Positions 52,854 through 61,621 of a DNA stretch of 64,000 bases are shown one piece after another. How positions within the stretch are numbered: the first letter of the stretch is position 1; every line of letters begins with the position of its first letter. The stretch comes from Zobellia laminariae (GTDB lineage Bacteria > Bacteroidota > Bacteroidia > Flavobacteriales > Flavobacteriaceae). The notes below the pieces were generated by a model. The model worked only from the letters and a program-made list of their open reading frames with translations, was not told where the DNA came from and searched no databases. The translations under genes were made by a program, and so were the position numbers. Location of the stretch: NCBI RefSeq assembly GCF_009725995.1, contig NZ_RCNS01000002.1, positions 744,001 through 808,000 on the forward strand, given 5' to 3'.

Positions 52854-53162
52854 CTTTTTCAAGTCAGTTAAACGATTATATAAATTTTTAATGCCATTCT
52901 CCATTCCTGCTTCGGAATCGTAGAGCTGGCTGGTACCTATAAGTGAACCATTGCCATCTTTTAAATTAAATAGAAATTTACCCTGATGGTTGGTCTTGCG
53001 TTCAAAATTTCCTCTATTGATTTGAAGCGTATTCAATTTAGAAAGTGCAGTATCCAAATCAGTCTTACTATTAAATTCTTCACTTGTAAGTAAGATAGAA
53101 TCACTTTTAGATTTAATTTGAAATCGATGCCCGTTACTGGGTGTGTTAACTATTTCTATCAC
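52848..53162 (-). CDS. DUF1508 (YegP-type) protein
   Basis: This 104-residue protein is made of two copies of the DUF1508 repeat (GHRFQIKSKSDSILLTSEEFNSK and GKFLFNLKDGNGSLIGTSQLYDS), each predicted as a small beta-beta-alpha unit. Function is unknown across the family. It is convergent with the threonine aldolase gene. Confidence 0.85.
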   Translation of the reverse strand: MIEIVNTPSNGHRFQIKSKSDSILLTSEEFNSKTDLDTALSKLNTLQINRGNFERKTNHQGKFLFNLKDGNGSLIGTSQLYDSEAGMENGIKNLYNRLTDLKKL

Positions 53163-53306
53163 AGGTTATTTTTTAGGTAAAAGATACAAAATAAGAGCGA
53201 TAATTTCAGGATTATCTGCTTTAGGTATTATAAGGATTGTGGATTTTATTTATGTTAAAATTAAGAATATCACAATAATTTGATGAGTATGCTGTTCTAT
53301 GCTAGT

Positions 53307-53354
53307 ATCGATGAACGGTGAAATTCTAACAAAAAAAAGGTGTATTTCATCGAT
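53307..53354 (+). promoter_or_regulatory. split CATCGATG-type motif upstream of the OmpA gene
   Basis: ATCGATGAACGG (53307-53318) and ATTTCATCGAT (53344-53354) repeat exactly the pair at 25306/25388, with a shorter gap (37 against 82 bases start to start). The 286-bp gap 53163-53448 also has three CATTAAC repeats just before the ATG. Confidence 0.45.
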
Positions 53355-53448
53355 GATTTTAATACTTAACAGGAAACGACTTGTTAAATATATATTAAAG
53401 CATTAACTTTAATCCAACTATACATTAACATTAAACATTAACTATCTT

Positions 53449-54549
53449 ATGAAGAAGCTTCTTTTTTCCTTAGCCGTTCTTACGGCTTCATTTAGTATGG
53501 CTCAAGACTTGCCAGCGAACCCCGAACCCGGAAAGTGCTATGTACGTTGTACTACGCCTGACGTTTACGTAAACGAGACCGTGACTATTACAGTAAAGCC
53601 CGGTTATAAAGTTTTAAAAACTGTACCTGCAACTTATAAAACCGTTACAGAGCGTGTTTTAGTAAAAGAAGAAAGTAAAAAATTAAGAATTATTCCAGAA
53701 GAATGGGGGTCTGAAAAGGTTAGCTATGTATCTAAGGAAGGTGGAAACTCTTTGAGTGTTAGCCCTGCTAGTTTTGGTAGTGCTTCTCAGACTATAGAGG
53801 TAAAGCCTGCATATGCTCAGTGGGAGTTGGGTGCATCGGCTCCAGATTGTGATTCAGGTAATCCAGACGATTGTAGATACTGGTGTTATAAAGGATACCC
53901 TGCAGAGTTTCAGACTATAGAAACGGCAACCCTTGCTAACAGTGCTTCAACAAGTAAAACTGCTATTCCTCAAAAAACTGGTACATATACTAAAAGAATA
54001 CTTGTTTCTCCAGCTAAAGTTGTTGAGGAAGTAGTTCCTGCAGTTTATGAAGAAATTACAAGAACCGTATTAGATAAGGATGCATACGCTGTAGAAGAAG
54101 CGGTTGCTCCAATTACTAAATCTTATACAAAAGAGGTTTTAAAAGAAAAAGGTGGTTTAACTACTTGGAAAGAAGTAGAGTGTGAATTAGTTACTTACCA
54201 AGCGCTTCCAATAAACTGGGACTCTGGTAGTGCTACTTTAACAGCACAAGCTAAAACTATTATTGATACTCGTTTATTACCTGTATTGGCTCAGAATGAA
54301 GGTGCTAAAGTAGAATTAGCTTCTCATACAGATGCTCAAGGTAGTGCTTCTTCTAACCAAGATTTATCGGAAAGAAGAGCAAAAGCAGTAGCTCAATACT
54401 TAATTTCTAAAGGTATTAACTCTAGTCTTTTAGTAGCTAACGGTTATGGTGAAACAAAACTTAAGAACAGATGTAAGGATGGTGTTTCTTGTACTGCAAG
54501 AGAGCATTCAGTAAACAGAAGAACAGAATTCAGATTGATTAATAACTAA
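53449..54549 (+). CDS. OmpA family outer-membrane/periplasmic protein
   Basis: This 366-residue protein has a signal peptide (MKKLLFSLAVLTASFSMAQ), an N-terminal region of about 230 residues with beta repeats and several cysteines (GKCYVRC, APDCDS, DDCRYWCY) and a C-terminal OmpA domain (about 250-366) with peptidoglycan-binding SHTDAQGSASSNQDLSERRAKAVAQYL. It probably ties the outer membrane to the cell wall. It is monocistronic and ends with a strong terminator. Confidence 0.88.
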   Translation: MKKLLFSLAVLTASFSMAQDLPANPEPGKCYVRCTTPDVYVNETVTITVKPGYKVLKTVPATYKTVTERVLVKEESKKLRIIPEEWGSEKVSYVSKEGGNSLSVSPASFGSASQTIEVKPAYAQWELGASAPDCDSGNPDDCRYWCYKGYPAEFQTIETATLANSASTSKTAIPQKTGTYTKRILVSPAKVVEEVVPAVYEEITRTVLDKDAYAVEEAVAPITKSYTKEVLKEKGGLTTWKEVECELVTYQALPINWDSGSATLTAQAKTIIDTRLLPVLAQNEGAKVELASHTDAQGSASSNQDLSERRAKAVAQYLISKGINSSLLVANGYGETKLKNRCKDGVSCTAREHSVNRRTEFRLINN

Positions 54550-54570
54550 TCTATTTCTGAATAGACGTAA

Positions 54571-54600
54571 AAAAAAGGGCCCTTTCTAGGGCCCTTTTTT
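54571..54600. terminator. bidirectional terminator
   Basis: AAAAAAGGGCCC / GGGCCCTTTTTT with a 6-nt loop, between the OmpA gene and the convergent thioredoxin gene. Confidence 0.85.
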
Positions 54601-54602
54601 AA

Positions 54603-55046
54603 TTACTTATTTTTCTTGAGAAAGTTTAAATGATAACCAATTTCTCCGGTCATACCATAACCAGAATATTCATCTAGTGCTTTTCCTTTCCCGTTTACTA
54701 CAGTTAATAAAGGAAAGACTCCTTTTTTATTAAGCTTTTTTAATATCTCTTGATTGTGATTCCATTGCTTATCACTCAGCAAATCCTTATTTCTAGGAAT
54801 GTCTACATATAATAAGACATAGCTTTTTGATAATTCAGAGAACTCATCTGTCTCAAAAAGGTCATGTTTAAGCTTTTTACATGGTGGGCACCAATCGCTA
54901 CCAGTAAAATAAACTAGAACATTCTTATTTTCTTTTTTTGACACTTTAATAGCCTTGTCGTAGTTTTTAAGCCAGTCAACACTACTAGTAGTATCGGTTT
55001 GACCAATTAAACAAAGCGGTAATATGAGAAAAAGTAATAGTTTCAT
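54603..55046 (-). CDS. exported thioredoxin-fold protein
   Basis: This 147-residue protein has an N-terminal hydrophobic signal (MKLLLFLILPLCLIG) and a thioredoxin domain with active site GSDWCPPCKKLKHDLF and FPLLTVVNGKG (cis-Pro region). The W-C-P-P-C form resembles periplasmic DsbD-gamma-like or Bacteroidota redox proteins. The partner is unknown. It is 40 bp after the YbaB gene on the same strand. Confidence 0.85.
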   Translation of the reverse strand: MKLLLFLILPLCLIGQTDTTSSVDWLKNYDKAIKVSKKENKNVLVYFTGSDWCPPCKKLKHDLFETDEFSELSKSYVLLYVDIPRNKDLLSDKQWNHNQEILKKLNKKGVFPLLTVVNGKGKALDEYSGYGMTGEIGYHLNFLKKNK

Positions 55047-55086
55047 CTGTAGTATTATTTAGTAATCAAAAGCAAATAGCTTGCCA

Positions 55087-55413
55087 CTATTTAAATAACG
55101 AGTCCATTCCTGGAATATTGGGCATCCCTTCTTTGGCCACAGCACCTAGTTCCGCTTCATTTACTTGAGTTGCCTTTGCAATGGCTTTATTTACGGTCAT
55201 AATTAGAAAATCTTCTAATTGTTCTTTGTCTTCCAGTAAACTATCATCAATTATAATCTGTTTAATTTCTCTATTGGCGGTAATAACCACCTTTACTAAA
55301 TCTTCGGAAGAAGATTCTTCTAGAGTTACTGTGTCTAAGCGTTTCTTTGTGGCCTCTACTTTTTGTTGGGTTTCTTTAAGTTTTCCCATCATACCCATCA
55401 TATCTCCGAACAT
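55087..55413 (-). CDS. YbaB/EbfC nucleoid-associated protein
   Basis: This 108-residue protein has the YbaB pattern: N-terminal helix rich in Met/Lys ([19 protein letters not shown]), [22 protein letters not shown] and [14 protein letters not shown]. YbaB dimers bind DNA without strong specificity. No dnaX or recR lies next to it here. It is divergent from the S9 peptidase gene. Confidence 0.88.
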   Translation of the reverse strand: MFGDMMGMMGKLKETQQKVEATKKRLDTVTLEESSSEDLVKVVITANREIKQIIIDDSLLEDKEQLEDFLIMTVNKAIAKATQVNEAELGAVAKEGMPNIPGMDSLFK

Positions 55414-55479
55414 AATTTGTGTTTTTATAAGTTGAACTACTATGCGAAATTACTAAATTGTGTCTGAAAAACATCAACT

Positions 55480-57618
55480 ATGAGCTTGTCTAAAAAAAAG
55501 AAAATCGTTCTTGGGTTAAGCCTTACATTTGTGCTCTTAGTACAAAGTCAACAAAAGAATATGATTGAAGAAAAAGCACCGATAGCTAAAAAGATTCCAC
55601 ATAACTTAGAAAAGCATGGAGATGTTAGGGTGGATAATTACTATTGGTTGAACGATAAAGAGAACCCAGAGGTTATTTCATACCTCGAGGCAGAGAAAGG
55701 TTATTATGAATCTTTAACCGACCACACCAAAAAGTTTCAAACAGAACTTTTTGATGAGATGAAATCTCGCATTAAAGAAGATGATACCTCGGTACCATAT
55801 AAACAAAATGGCTATTGGTATATAACTAGGTATGAAATAGGTAAAGAGTATCCTATTTACGCTCGAAAAAAAGACAACCTAGCAACTCCTGAAGAAATCA
55901 TGTTTGATGGAAATGAAATGGCTAAAGGTCATGAGTATTTCAGCATTGGAGGTTTAGCTATAAGCCCAGATAATAAGTTTGCTGCTTTTGGGGTGGATAC
56001 CATTTCTAGACGTCAATATGTTATAAGAATAAAAAATCTTGAGACAGGGGAGATTTATGCAGATAGGATAGAAAATACAACGGGTGGAGCAGTTTGGGCT
56101 GATGATAATAAAACTCTTTTTTACACTAAAAAGGATGAAGTTACTTTACGTTCGGACCAAATTTTAAAGCACAAATTTGGTACTACTGAAGCGGAAGATC
56201 AATTGGTTTTTCATGAAAAAGATGATACGTTTGGAACTTATGTCTACAAATCAAAATCCAAGAAATATATTATTATAGGCTCTTACAGTACGCTTACTTC
56301 TGAATTTCAGTTTTTAAGGACCGATAATCCTGACGGGGAGTTGAAAATGTTTTCACCTCGCGAAAGAGGTGTTGAATATGGTATGTCTCATTATGGTGAT
56401 CATTTTTATGTTCTTACCAACAAAGATGGTGCAACCAATTTTAAATTAATGAAAACCGATGAGAATAATACCTCTTCGGATAACTGGAAAGAATTTATAC
56501 CGCATCGTGAAGATGTTCTCTTGGAAGATATAGATATTTTTAAAGATTACTATGTAATATCAGAGCGCACAAACGGATTAAACAAGGTTCAGATTAATAG
56601 ATGGGATGGCACAAATTCTTACTATCTACCTTTTGAAAGTGAAACATACACTGCAGGCGTAGGCCGTAACCCTGATTTTGATACAGAGATTCTTCGTTAT
56701 GGTTACAATTCCATGACTACCCCAACTTCGATTATCGATTTCAACATGCGAACCAAGGCGAAAGAAGTCAAAAAAGAACAAGAAGTACTAGGAGGGAAGT
56801 TTGATAAAGATAATTACAAAGAAGAACGTATTTGGGCCACTGCCCGCGATGGGGTAAAGGTGCCTATGTCCATCGTTTATCATAAGGACACTCCATTGAG
56901 CAAAACAACGCCTATACTTCAATATGCTTATGGGTCGTACGGAAACACAATAGACCCTTCTTTTTCTACTGTACGTTTAAGTTTGTTAGATAGAGGTTTT
57001 GTTTACGTAATAGCTCATATTAGAGGAGGGGAGTATCTGGGTAGGCCTTGGTATGAAGATGGTAAATTATTAAAGAAAAAGAACACTTTTACAGATTTTG
57101 TAGACTGTTCCCAATACTTAATAGATGAAGGTTATACTTCTGCCGATCATTTATATGCAATGGGTGGTTCAGCCGGTGGTCTTCTTATGGGAGCAGTCAT
57201 TAACATGGCTCCCCAGTTATATAATGGTGTAATTGCAGCCGTTCCATTTGTTGACGTGGTTACGACTATGTTAGATGATTCTATTCCTTTAACAACAGGA
57301 GAATATGATGAATGGGGAAATCCAAATGAAAAAACGTACTATGAGTATATGAAGTCATATTCGCCTTATGACCAAGTAGTTGCTCAGGAATATCCTAATT
57401 TATTAGTTACTACCGGGCTTCATGATTCTCAAGTACAATATTTTGAACCTGCCAAGTGGGTAGCGAAATTGCGAGAGATGAAATCCGATAAAAACTTGTT
57501 GATGATGGATATTAATATGGATGCAGGACACGGTGGAGCTTCAGGCCGGTTTGAGGCATTGAAAGAGGTGGCTAAAGAGTATGCGTTTATTTTGGATTTA
57601 GAAAGTAAAATTGAGTAG
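55480..57618 (+). CDS. S9 prolyl oligopeptidase family (oligopeptidase B-like)
   Basis: This 712-residue protein starts with a possible signal (KKKIVLGLSLTFVLLVQSQ) and has an N-terminal seven-bladed propeller and a C-terminal alpha/beta hydrolase. The triad is visible: Ser in AMGGSAGGLLMG, Asp in TGLHDSQV, His in AGHGGASG. Oligopeptidase B cleaves short peptides after Arg or Lys. An export signal fits the periplasmic versions of Bacteroidota. It is followed by a 262-bp stretch to the next start, with a promoter near its end. Confidence 0.9.
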   Translation: MSLSKKKKIVLGLSLTFVLLVQSQQKNMIEEKAPIAKKIPHNLEKHGDVRVDNYYWLNDKENPEVISYLEAEKGYYESLTDHTKKFQTELFDEMKSRIKEDDTSVPYKQNGYWYITRYEIGKEYPIYARKKDNLATPEEIMFDGNEMAKGHEYFSIGGLAISPDNKFAAFGVDTISRRQYVIRIKNLETGEIYADRIENTTGGAVWADDNKTLFYTKKDEVTLRSDQILKHKFGTTEAEDQLVFHEKDDTFGTYVYKSKSKKYIIIGSYSTLTSEFQFLRTDNPDGELKMFSPRERGVEYGMSHYGDHFYVLTNKDGATNFKLMKTDENNTSSDNWKEFIPHREDVLLEDIDIFKDYYVISERTNGLNKVQINRWDGTNSYYLPFESETYTAGVGRNPDFDTEILRYGYNSMTTPTSIIDFNMRTKAKEVKKEQEVLGGKFDKDNYKEERIWATARDGVKVPMSIVYHKDTPLSKTTPILQYAYGSYGNTIDPSFSTVRLSLLDRGFVYVIAHIRGGEYLGRPWYEDGKLLKKKNTFTDFVDCSQYLIDEGYTSADHLYAMGGSAGGLLMGAVINMAPQLYNGVIAAVPFVDVVTTMLDDSIPLTTGEYDEWGNPNEKTYYEYMKSYSPYDQVVAQEYPNLLVTTGLHDSQVQYFEPAKWVAKLREMKSDKNLLMMDINMDAGHGGASGRFEALKEVAKEYAFILDLESKIE

Positions 57619-57811
57619 AAAAATTAATTTATAAGTTAATTATCTCAACTAACACAAACTTGTCTGAAAAAAGGAGTGGTTTTATGGCTTAGAAATTGGC
57701 TAGATTATAGCTAATATGCTAACTAAATGTTAACAAAATAGCATAAAACCAAAAATATCTTCATTTTTTGGATGTATTTTCATGGATAAAATGGCATATT
57801 CAAAAAAATAG

Positions 57812-57819
57812 TAATTTTG
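57812..57819 (+). promoter_or_regulatory. -7 box of the cysteine-synthase-like gene
   Basis: TAATTTTG, 61 bp before the ATG at 57881. The 57619-57811 part of the gap holds nothing I can identify. Confidence 0.55.
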
Positions 57820-57880
57820 TCCCAACAATTTTGTGGAAACTTTTCAGTATATAAAAAGTTCTCATAACCAGACATCCTTT

Positions 57881-58924
57881 ATGGAAAACAAAATTAAGGC
57901 ATACAACAATATCCTAGAACTCGTAGGAAACACTCCACTAGTAAAATTAAAGAGAATAACAGAAGGCTTTGCAGGCAACTTTTTTGCCAAAGTAGAATCT
58001 TTTAATCCTGGCCACTCTTCTAAAGATCGTATTGCGGTACATATCATAGAGGAGGCAGAGCGTAAAGGTCTTTTAACCGAAGGTAGCACCATTATAGAAA
58101 CAACTTCTGGTAATACAGGGTTTAGTATTGCTATGGTGAGTATTATAAAAGGTTATAAGTGTATTTTGGCTGTTAGTTCAAAATCATCGAAAGATAAGAT
58201 TGATATGTTACGTACTATGGGAGCCACGGTATATGTTTGCCCAGCTCACGTAAGTGCAGATGACCCGCGTTCATATTATGAAGTTGCAAAACGCTTGCAT
58301 AAAGAAACTAGTGGTTCTATCTATATCAACCAGTATTTTAATGAGTTGAATATGGAGGCCCATTACCAGAGCACTGGTCCGGAAATATGGGAGCAAACTG
58401 GTGGTCAGATTACGCATTTTGTAGCATGTAGTGGAACTGGTGGTACTATTTCGGGTACGGCTAAGTACTTAAAAGAACAAAATCCAAAAGTTAAAGTTAT
58501 TGGAGTAGATGCTTTTGGTTCCGTATTGAAGAAATATCATGAAACAAGAGAGTTTGATTCTAATGAGATTTATCCATATAGAATAGAGGGTCTTGGTAAA
58601 AATCTAATTCCAGGAGCTACAGATTTTGATGTTATAGACAAGTTTGTCAAAGTAACCGATTCTGAAAGTGCACATACTGCACGTGAAATAGCAAAGACCG
58701 AAGGTATTTTTGCAGGATACACCAGTGGTGCGGTAATGCAGGCTCTAAAACAGTTGAATGAAGAAGGAGAGTTTGGTCCAAAAGATAACGTAGTCGTTAT
58801 ATTTCCGGATCACGGCTCGCGATATATGAGTAAAGTGTATAGTGACCAATGGATGGAAGATCAAGGTTTCTTCGATACCAATACTGTCAGCGAAACTCAA
58901 AAAGTACAATACATTAAAGAATAA
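57881..58924 (+). CDS. cysteine synthase-family PLP enzyme (candidate cysteate synthase)
   Basis: The protein is 347 residues from the ATG at 57881; a GTG reading at 57833 adds a weak 16-residue leader. The beta-family fold has K48 in N-P-G-H-S-S-K-D-R, the TSGNTGF loop and [10 protein letters not shown] phosphate-binding loop. Cysteine synthases normally read S-V-K there, so the H-S-S-K form is a small departure. It could be cysteine synthase, cystathionine beta-synthase or cysteate synthase. It lies 125 bp upstream of an AONS/SPT-like acyltransferase, which fits the capnine sulfonolipid route. Confidence 0.85.
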   Translation: MENKIKAYNNILELVGNTPLVKLKRITEGFAGNFFAKVESFNPGHSSKDRIAVHIIEEAERKGLLTEGSTIIETTSGNTGFSIAMVSIIKGYKCILAVSSKSSKDKIDMLRTMGATVYVCPAHVSADDPRSYYEVAKRLHKETSGSIYINQYFNELNMEAHYQSTGPEIWEQTGGQITHFVACSGTGGTISGTAKYLKEQNPKVKVIGVDAFGSVLKKYHETREFDSNEIYPYRIEGLGKNLIPGATDFDVIDKFVKVTDSESAHTAREIAKTEGIFAGYTSGAVMQALKQLNEEGEFGPKDNVVVIFPDHGSRYMSKVYSDQWMEDQGFFDTNTVSETQKVQYIKE

Positions 58925-58946
58925 CATACAAGTTTGTAAAAGTTGG

Positions 58947-58977
58947 AAAGCAATGGCCGTAAGGTCATTGCTTTTTT
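58947..58977 (+). terminator. terminator after the cysteine-synthase-like gene
   Basis: AAAGCAATGGCC / GGTCATTGCTTT (one G:U) with a short loop and T run. It makes the following gene a separate unit with its own promoter. Confidence 0.8.
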
Positions 58978-59017
58978 GTTAGAGAATAATATTTTATGAA
59001 TGTTGCTCTTAAAATCT

Positions 59018-59025
59018 TACTTTTG
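59018..59025 (+). promoter_or_regulatory. -7 box of the AONS/SPT-like gene
   Basis: TACTTTTG, 24 bp before the ATG. No clear -33 is seen at the expected distance. Confidence 0.55.
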
Positions 59026-59049
59026 CACTAAAATCCAAAGTACACCTAA

Positions 59050-60309
59050 ATGCGAGATTTATTTGACAGAATTTTAGAGAACAAGGGGCCATTAGGAAAA
59101 TGGGCTTCACAGGCGGAGGGATATTTCGTTTTTCCTAAGTTAGAGGGACCAATTTCTAATAGAATGAAGTTTCAGGGGAAAGAGGTAATTACCTGGAGTA
59201 TCAATGACTATTTGGGTCTGGCCAATCTTCCTGAAGTTAAGAAAGTAGACGGTGAAACCGCTGCTGAATATGGTTCTGCCTACCCAATGGGGGCAAGAAT
59301 GATGAGTGGTCACACTGATTTTCACGAACAGCTAGAACAAGAATTAGCTGCATTCGTTAAGAAAGAATCGGCTTATTTGTTGAACTTTGGTTACCAAGGG
59401 ATGGTGTCTGCTATAGACGCGCTTGTTTCTAAGGATGATATAATTGTTTATGATGTAGATGCTCACGCTTGTATTATTGATGGCGTTAGGTTGCACATGG
59501 GTAAGCGTTTTACTTTTAAGCACAATGATATTGAAAGCTTAGAGAAAAACTTAGAGCGCGCCACTAAAATGGCAGAACAGACCGGTGGAGGTATATTAGT
59601 TATTTCCGAGGGTGTTTTTGGTATGCGTGGTGAGCAAGGTAAGTTAAGAGAGATTGTTGCTTTAAAGAAGAAATATACTTTCCGTTTATTTGTAGATGAT
59701 GCTCACGGTTTTGGAACCTTAGGAAAAACTGGTGCAGGTACAGGTGAAGAACAAGATGTGCAAGATGATATTGATGTGTATTTTGCAACTTTTGCAAAGT
59801 CTATGGCAGGTATCGGTGCATTTTTAGCTGCTGATAAAGAAATTATAGATTATTTAAAATATAATTTACGTTCGCAAATGTTCGCTAAATCATTACCTAT
59901 GATTTATGTAAAGGGAGCATTAAAGAGATTAGATATGTTGCGTACCATGCCTGAGCTTAAAGCTAAGTTGTGGGAGAATGTAGATGCTCTTCAAAACGGA
60001 CTTAAGAGTAAAGGTTTTAACATTGGAAATACAAATACATGTGTTACTCCAGTGTACCTTAACGGAAGTATTCCAGAAGCCATGGCTCTTGTGAAAGACT
60101 TACGAGAAAATTATGGAATATTCTGCTCTATAGTAGTTTATCCTGTTATACCTAAGGGGCTAATTCTCCTTCGTATGATTCCTACCGCTACACACACTAT
60201 GCAAGATATAGAGGAAACATTAGAAGCGTTCTCAGCAATTAGAGATCGTTTGGAAAATGGTACGTATAAAAGATTATCTGCTGCAGTAGCTGCGGCAATG
60301 GGTGAGTAA
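59050..60309 (+). CDS. alpha-oxoamine synthase family acyltransferase (SPT/AONS-like)
   Basis: This 419-residue PLP enzyme has DDAHGFGTLG (Asp and His for PLP) and Schiff-base K250 in ATFAKSMAGIGAF, with SGHTDFHEQLEQELA typical of the family. Relatives include AONS (biotin), KBL (threonine), serine palmitoyltransferase and CapA-type cysteate acyltransferase. No bio genes lie near. The neighbouring cysteine-synthase-like gene suggests a lipid role with a long-chain acyl donor and cysteate or serine. The exact substrate needs test. Confidence 0.85.
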   Translation: MRDLFDRILENKGPLGKWASQAEGYFVFPKLEGPISNRMKFQGKEVITWSINDYLGLANLPEVKKVDGETAAEYGSAYPMGARMMSGHTDFHEQLEQELAAFVKKESAYLLNFGYQGMVSAIDALVSKDDIIVYDVDAHACIIDGVRLHMGKRFTFKHNDIESLEKNLERATKMAEQTGGGILVISEGVFGMRGEQGKLREIVALKKKYTFRLFVDDAHGFGTLGKTGAGTGEEQDVQDDIDVYFATFAKSMAGIGAFLAADKEIIDYLKYNLRSQMFAKSLPMIYVKGALKRLDMLRTMPELKAKLWENVDALQNGLKSKGFNIGNTNTCVTPVYLNGSIPEAMALVKDLRENYGIFCSIVVYPVIPKGLILLRMIPTATHTMQDIEETLEAFSAIRDRLENGTYKRLSAAVAAAMGE

Positions 60310-60331
60310 TATTTACCTAATCGATAATATT

Positions 60332-60366
60332 AAAAAAGCCTTACTGTATAGTGAGGCCTTTTTTGT
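60332..60366 (+). terminator. terminator after the AONS/SPT-like gene
   Basis: AAAAAAGCCTTACT / AGTGAGGCCTTTTTT imperfect stem with T run. It lies 42 bp from the convergent GNAT-like gene. Confidence 0.75.
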
Positions 60367-60408
60367 TTAGTATGTTTTAAATGGAATAGGGTGGAAGGCC
60401 CTTGTAAA

Positions 60409-61527
60409 TTATAAGTTCTTTTTATAAGTACAACGTCGTTTGTATATTTTCGGGTCAAAATGTTTCCACATTTGCCGAATGGCAATATTATCTTCCAATT
60501 CCGGTGTACGGTAACACATTTCAATACCTCTCTTATTAAACGTTTTGTAGTATTCATTGAAAATTATAGCAGTAACACCTTTGTTTTGATATTCAGGGTG
60601 AATGCCTATAAGGTAGAACACAACGTCTTTATTGTATTTTTTTGCTCGTAGTAGGTGCAGGAAACCAAATGGGAATAACTTTCCTTTGGCCTTCTGTAAA
60701 GCATTGGAGAATGAAGGCATAACTATAGCAAAAGCTATTAAGCTGTCTTCCTTATCTACAATGAATTTAATATACTCGGGATTTATGAATGTAATATATT
60801 TCTTCTTGAAATATTCTTTCTGAACATCTGTAATAGGAACAAAAGAAGAGAGTTTAGAATAGGTTTGATTAAAAAGGTCAAACATCTGATCTACTAGTGG
60901 TAGAACTTCACTGGTTTTCTTAAAATTAATTTCGCGGAGACCATAACGGCGTTTTACAAGTCCGTTTAATTTTGTGAATAACGCAGGATCCGCATTTTTT
61001 GCAGGAAACTTGTTTTCAACATATCCTTTTTCCTTTACAAAGCCTAGACGTTCATAATGATTAATGTAATACGCGTCATTGTACCATGTTACCATGCTTC
61101 CTGGTTGGTCAAATCCATCTGTGAGCACACCAACCTTGTCTAAGTTAGAAAAGCCTACTGGCCCTTCCATAAACTCTAAATTGTGTTCAGCCCCTATTTC
61201 GGCAACTTTATTTAGAAGAGTTTCTGAAACTTCGGTATCATCAATAAAATCGAACCAGCCAAACCGCATTTTTTTTACGTTTTGGTCATCTACTTCTAAA
61301 TGATTGATAATTGCAACGACCCTACCAACAAGCTTACTGTCTTTATAGGCAAGAAAGAACCAGGCGCTTGCATTTTTAAATGCAGGATTTTCATCTCTGT
61401 CAAAAGAAGATAATTCATCTTCAATTAAGGGTGGTACCCAATAAGGAGAATCTTTATAAAGCGAAAACGGAAATTTGACGAACTCTTTTAGCTCGGCTTT
61501 TGAAATCGCTTCTTTAAGGGTGACCAT
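60409..61527 (-). CDS. GNAT-fold acyltransferase-like protein
   Basis: This 372-residue protein has two GNAT-like halves: the N half with WFFLAYKDSKLVGRVVAIIN and EFMEGPVGFSNLDKVGVL, the C half with FYLIGIHPEYQNKGVTAIIFNEYYKTF, an acetyl-CoA loop (Y-Q-N-K-G). Similar proteins are common in Bacteroidota near SPT-like genes and often lack a clear name. It may act in lipid or amino-acid acylation. The role is unknown. Confidence 0.7.
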   Translation of the reverse strand: MVTLKEAISKAELKEFVKFPFSLYKDSPYWVPPLIEDELSSFDRDENPAFKNASAWFFLAYKDSKLVGRVVAIINHLEVDDQNVKKMRFGWFDFIDDTEVSETLLNKVAEIGAEHNLEFMEGPVGFSNLDKVGVLTDGFDQPGSMVTWYNDAYYINHYERLGFVKEKGYVENKFPAKNADPALFTKLNGLVKRRYGLREINFKKTSEVLPLVDQMFDLFNQTYSKLSSFVPITDVQKEYFKKKYITFINPEYIKFIVDKEDSLIAFAIVMPSFSNALQKAKGKLFPFGFLHLLRAKKYNKDVVFYLIGIHPEYQNKGVTAIIFNEYYKTFNKRGIEMCYRTPELEDNIAIRQMWKHFDPKIYKRRCTYKKNL

Positions 61528-61621
61528 ACATTTTTTTTTGTAAAGCCAATATTAGGAATAAATAGGGTTAGAATAAAATTATGAAACTTAATTTTATCAA
61601 TAAAGAAAAAGTAAATTTCAC

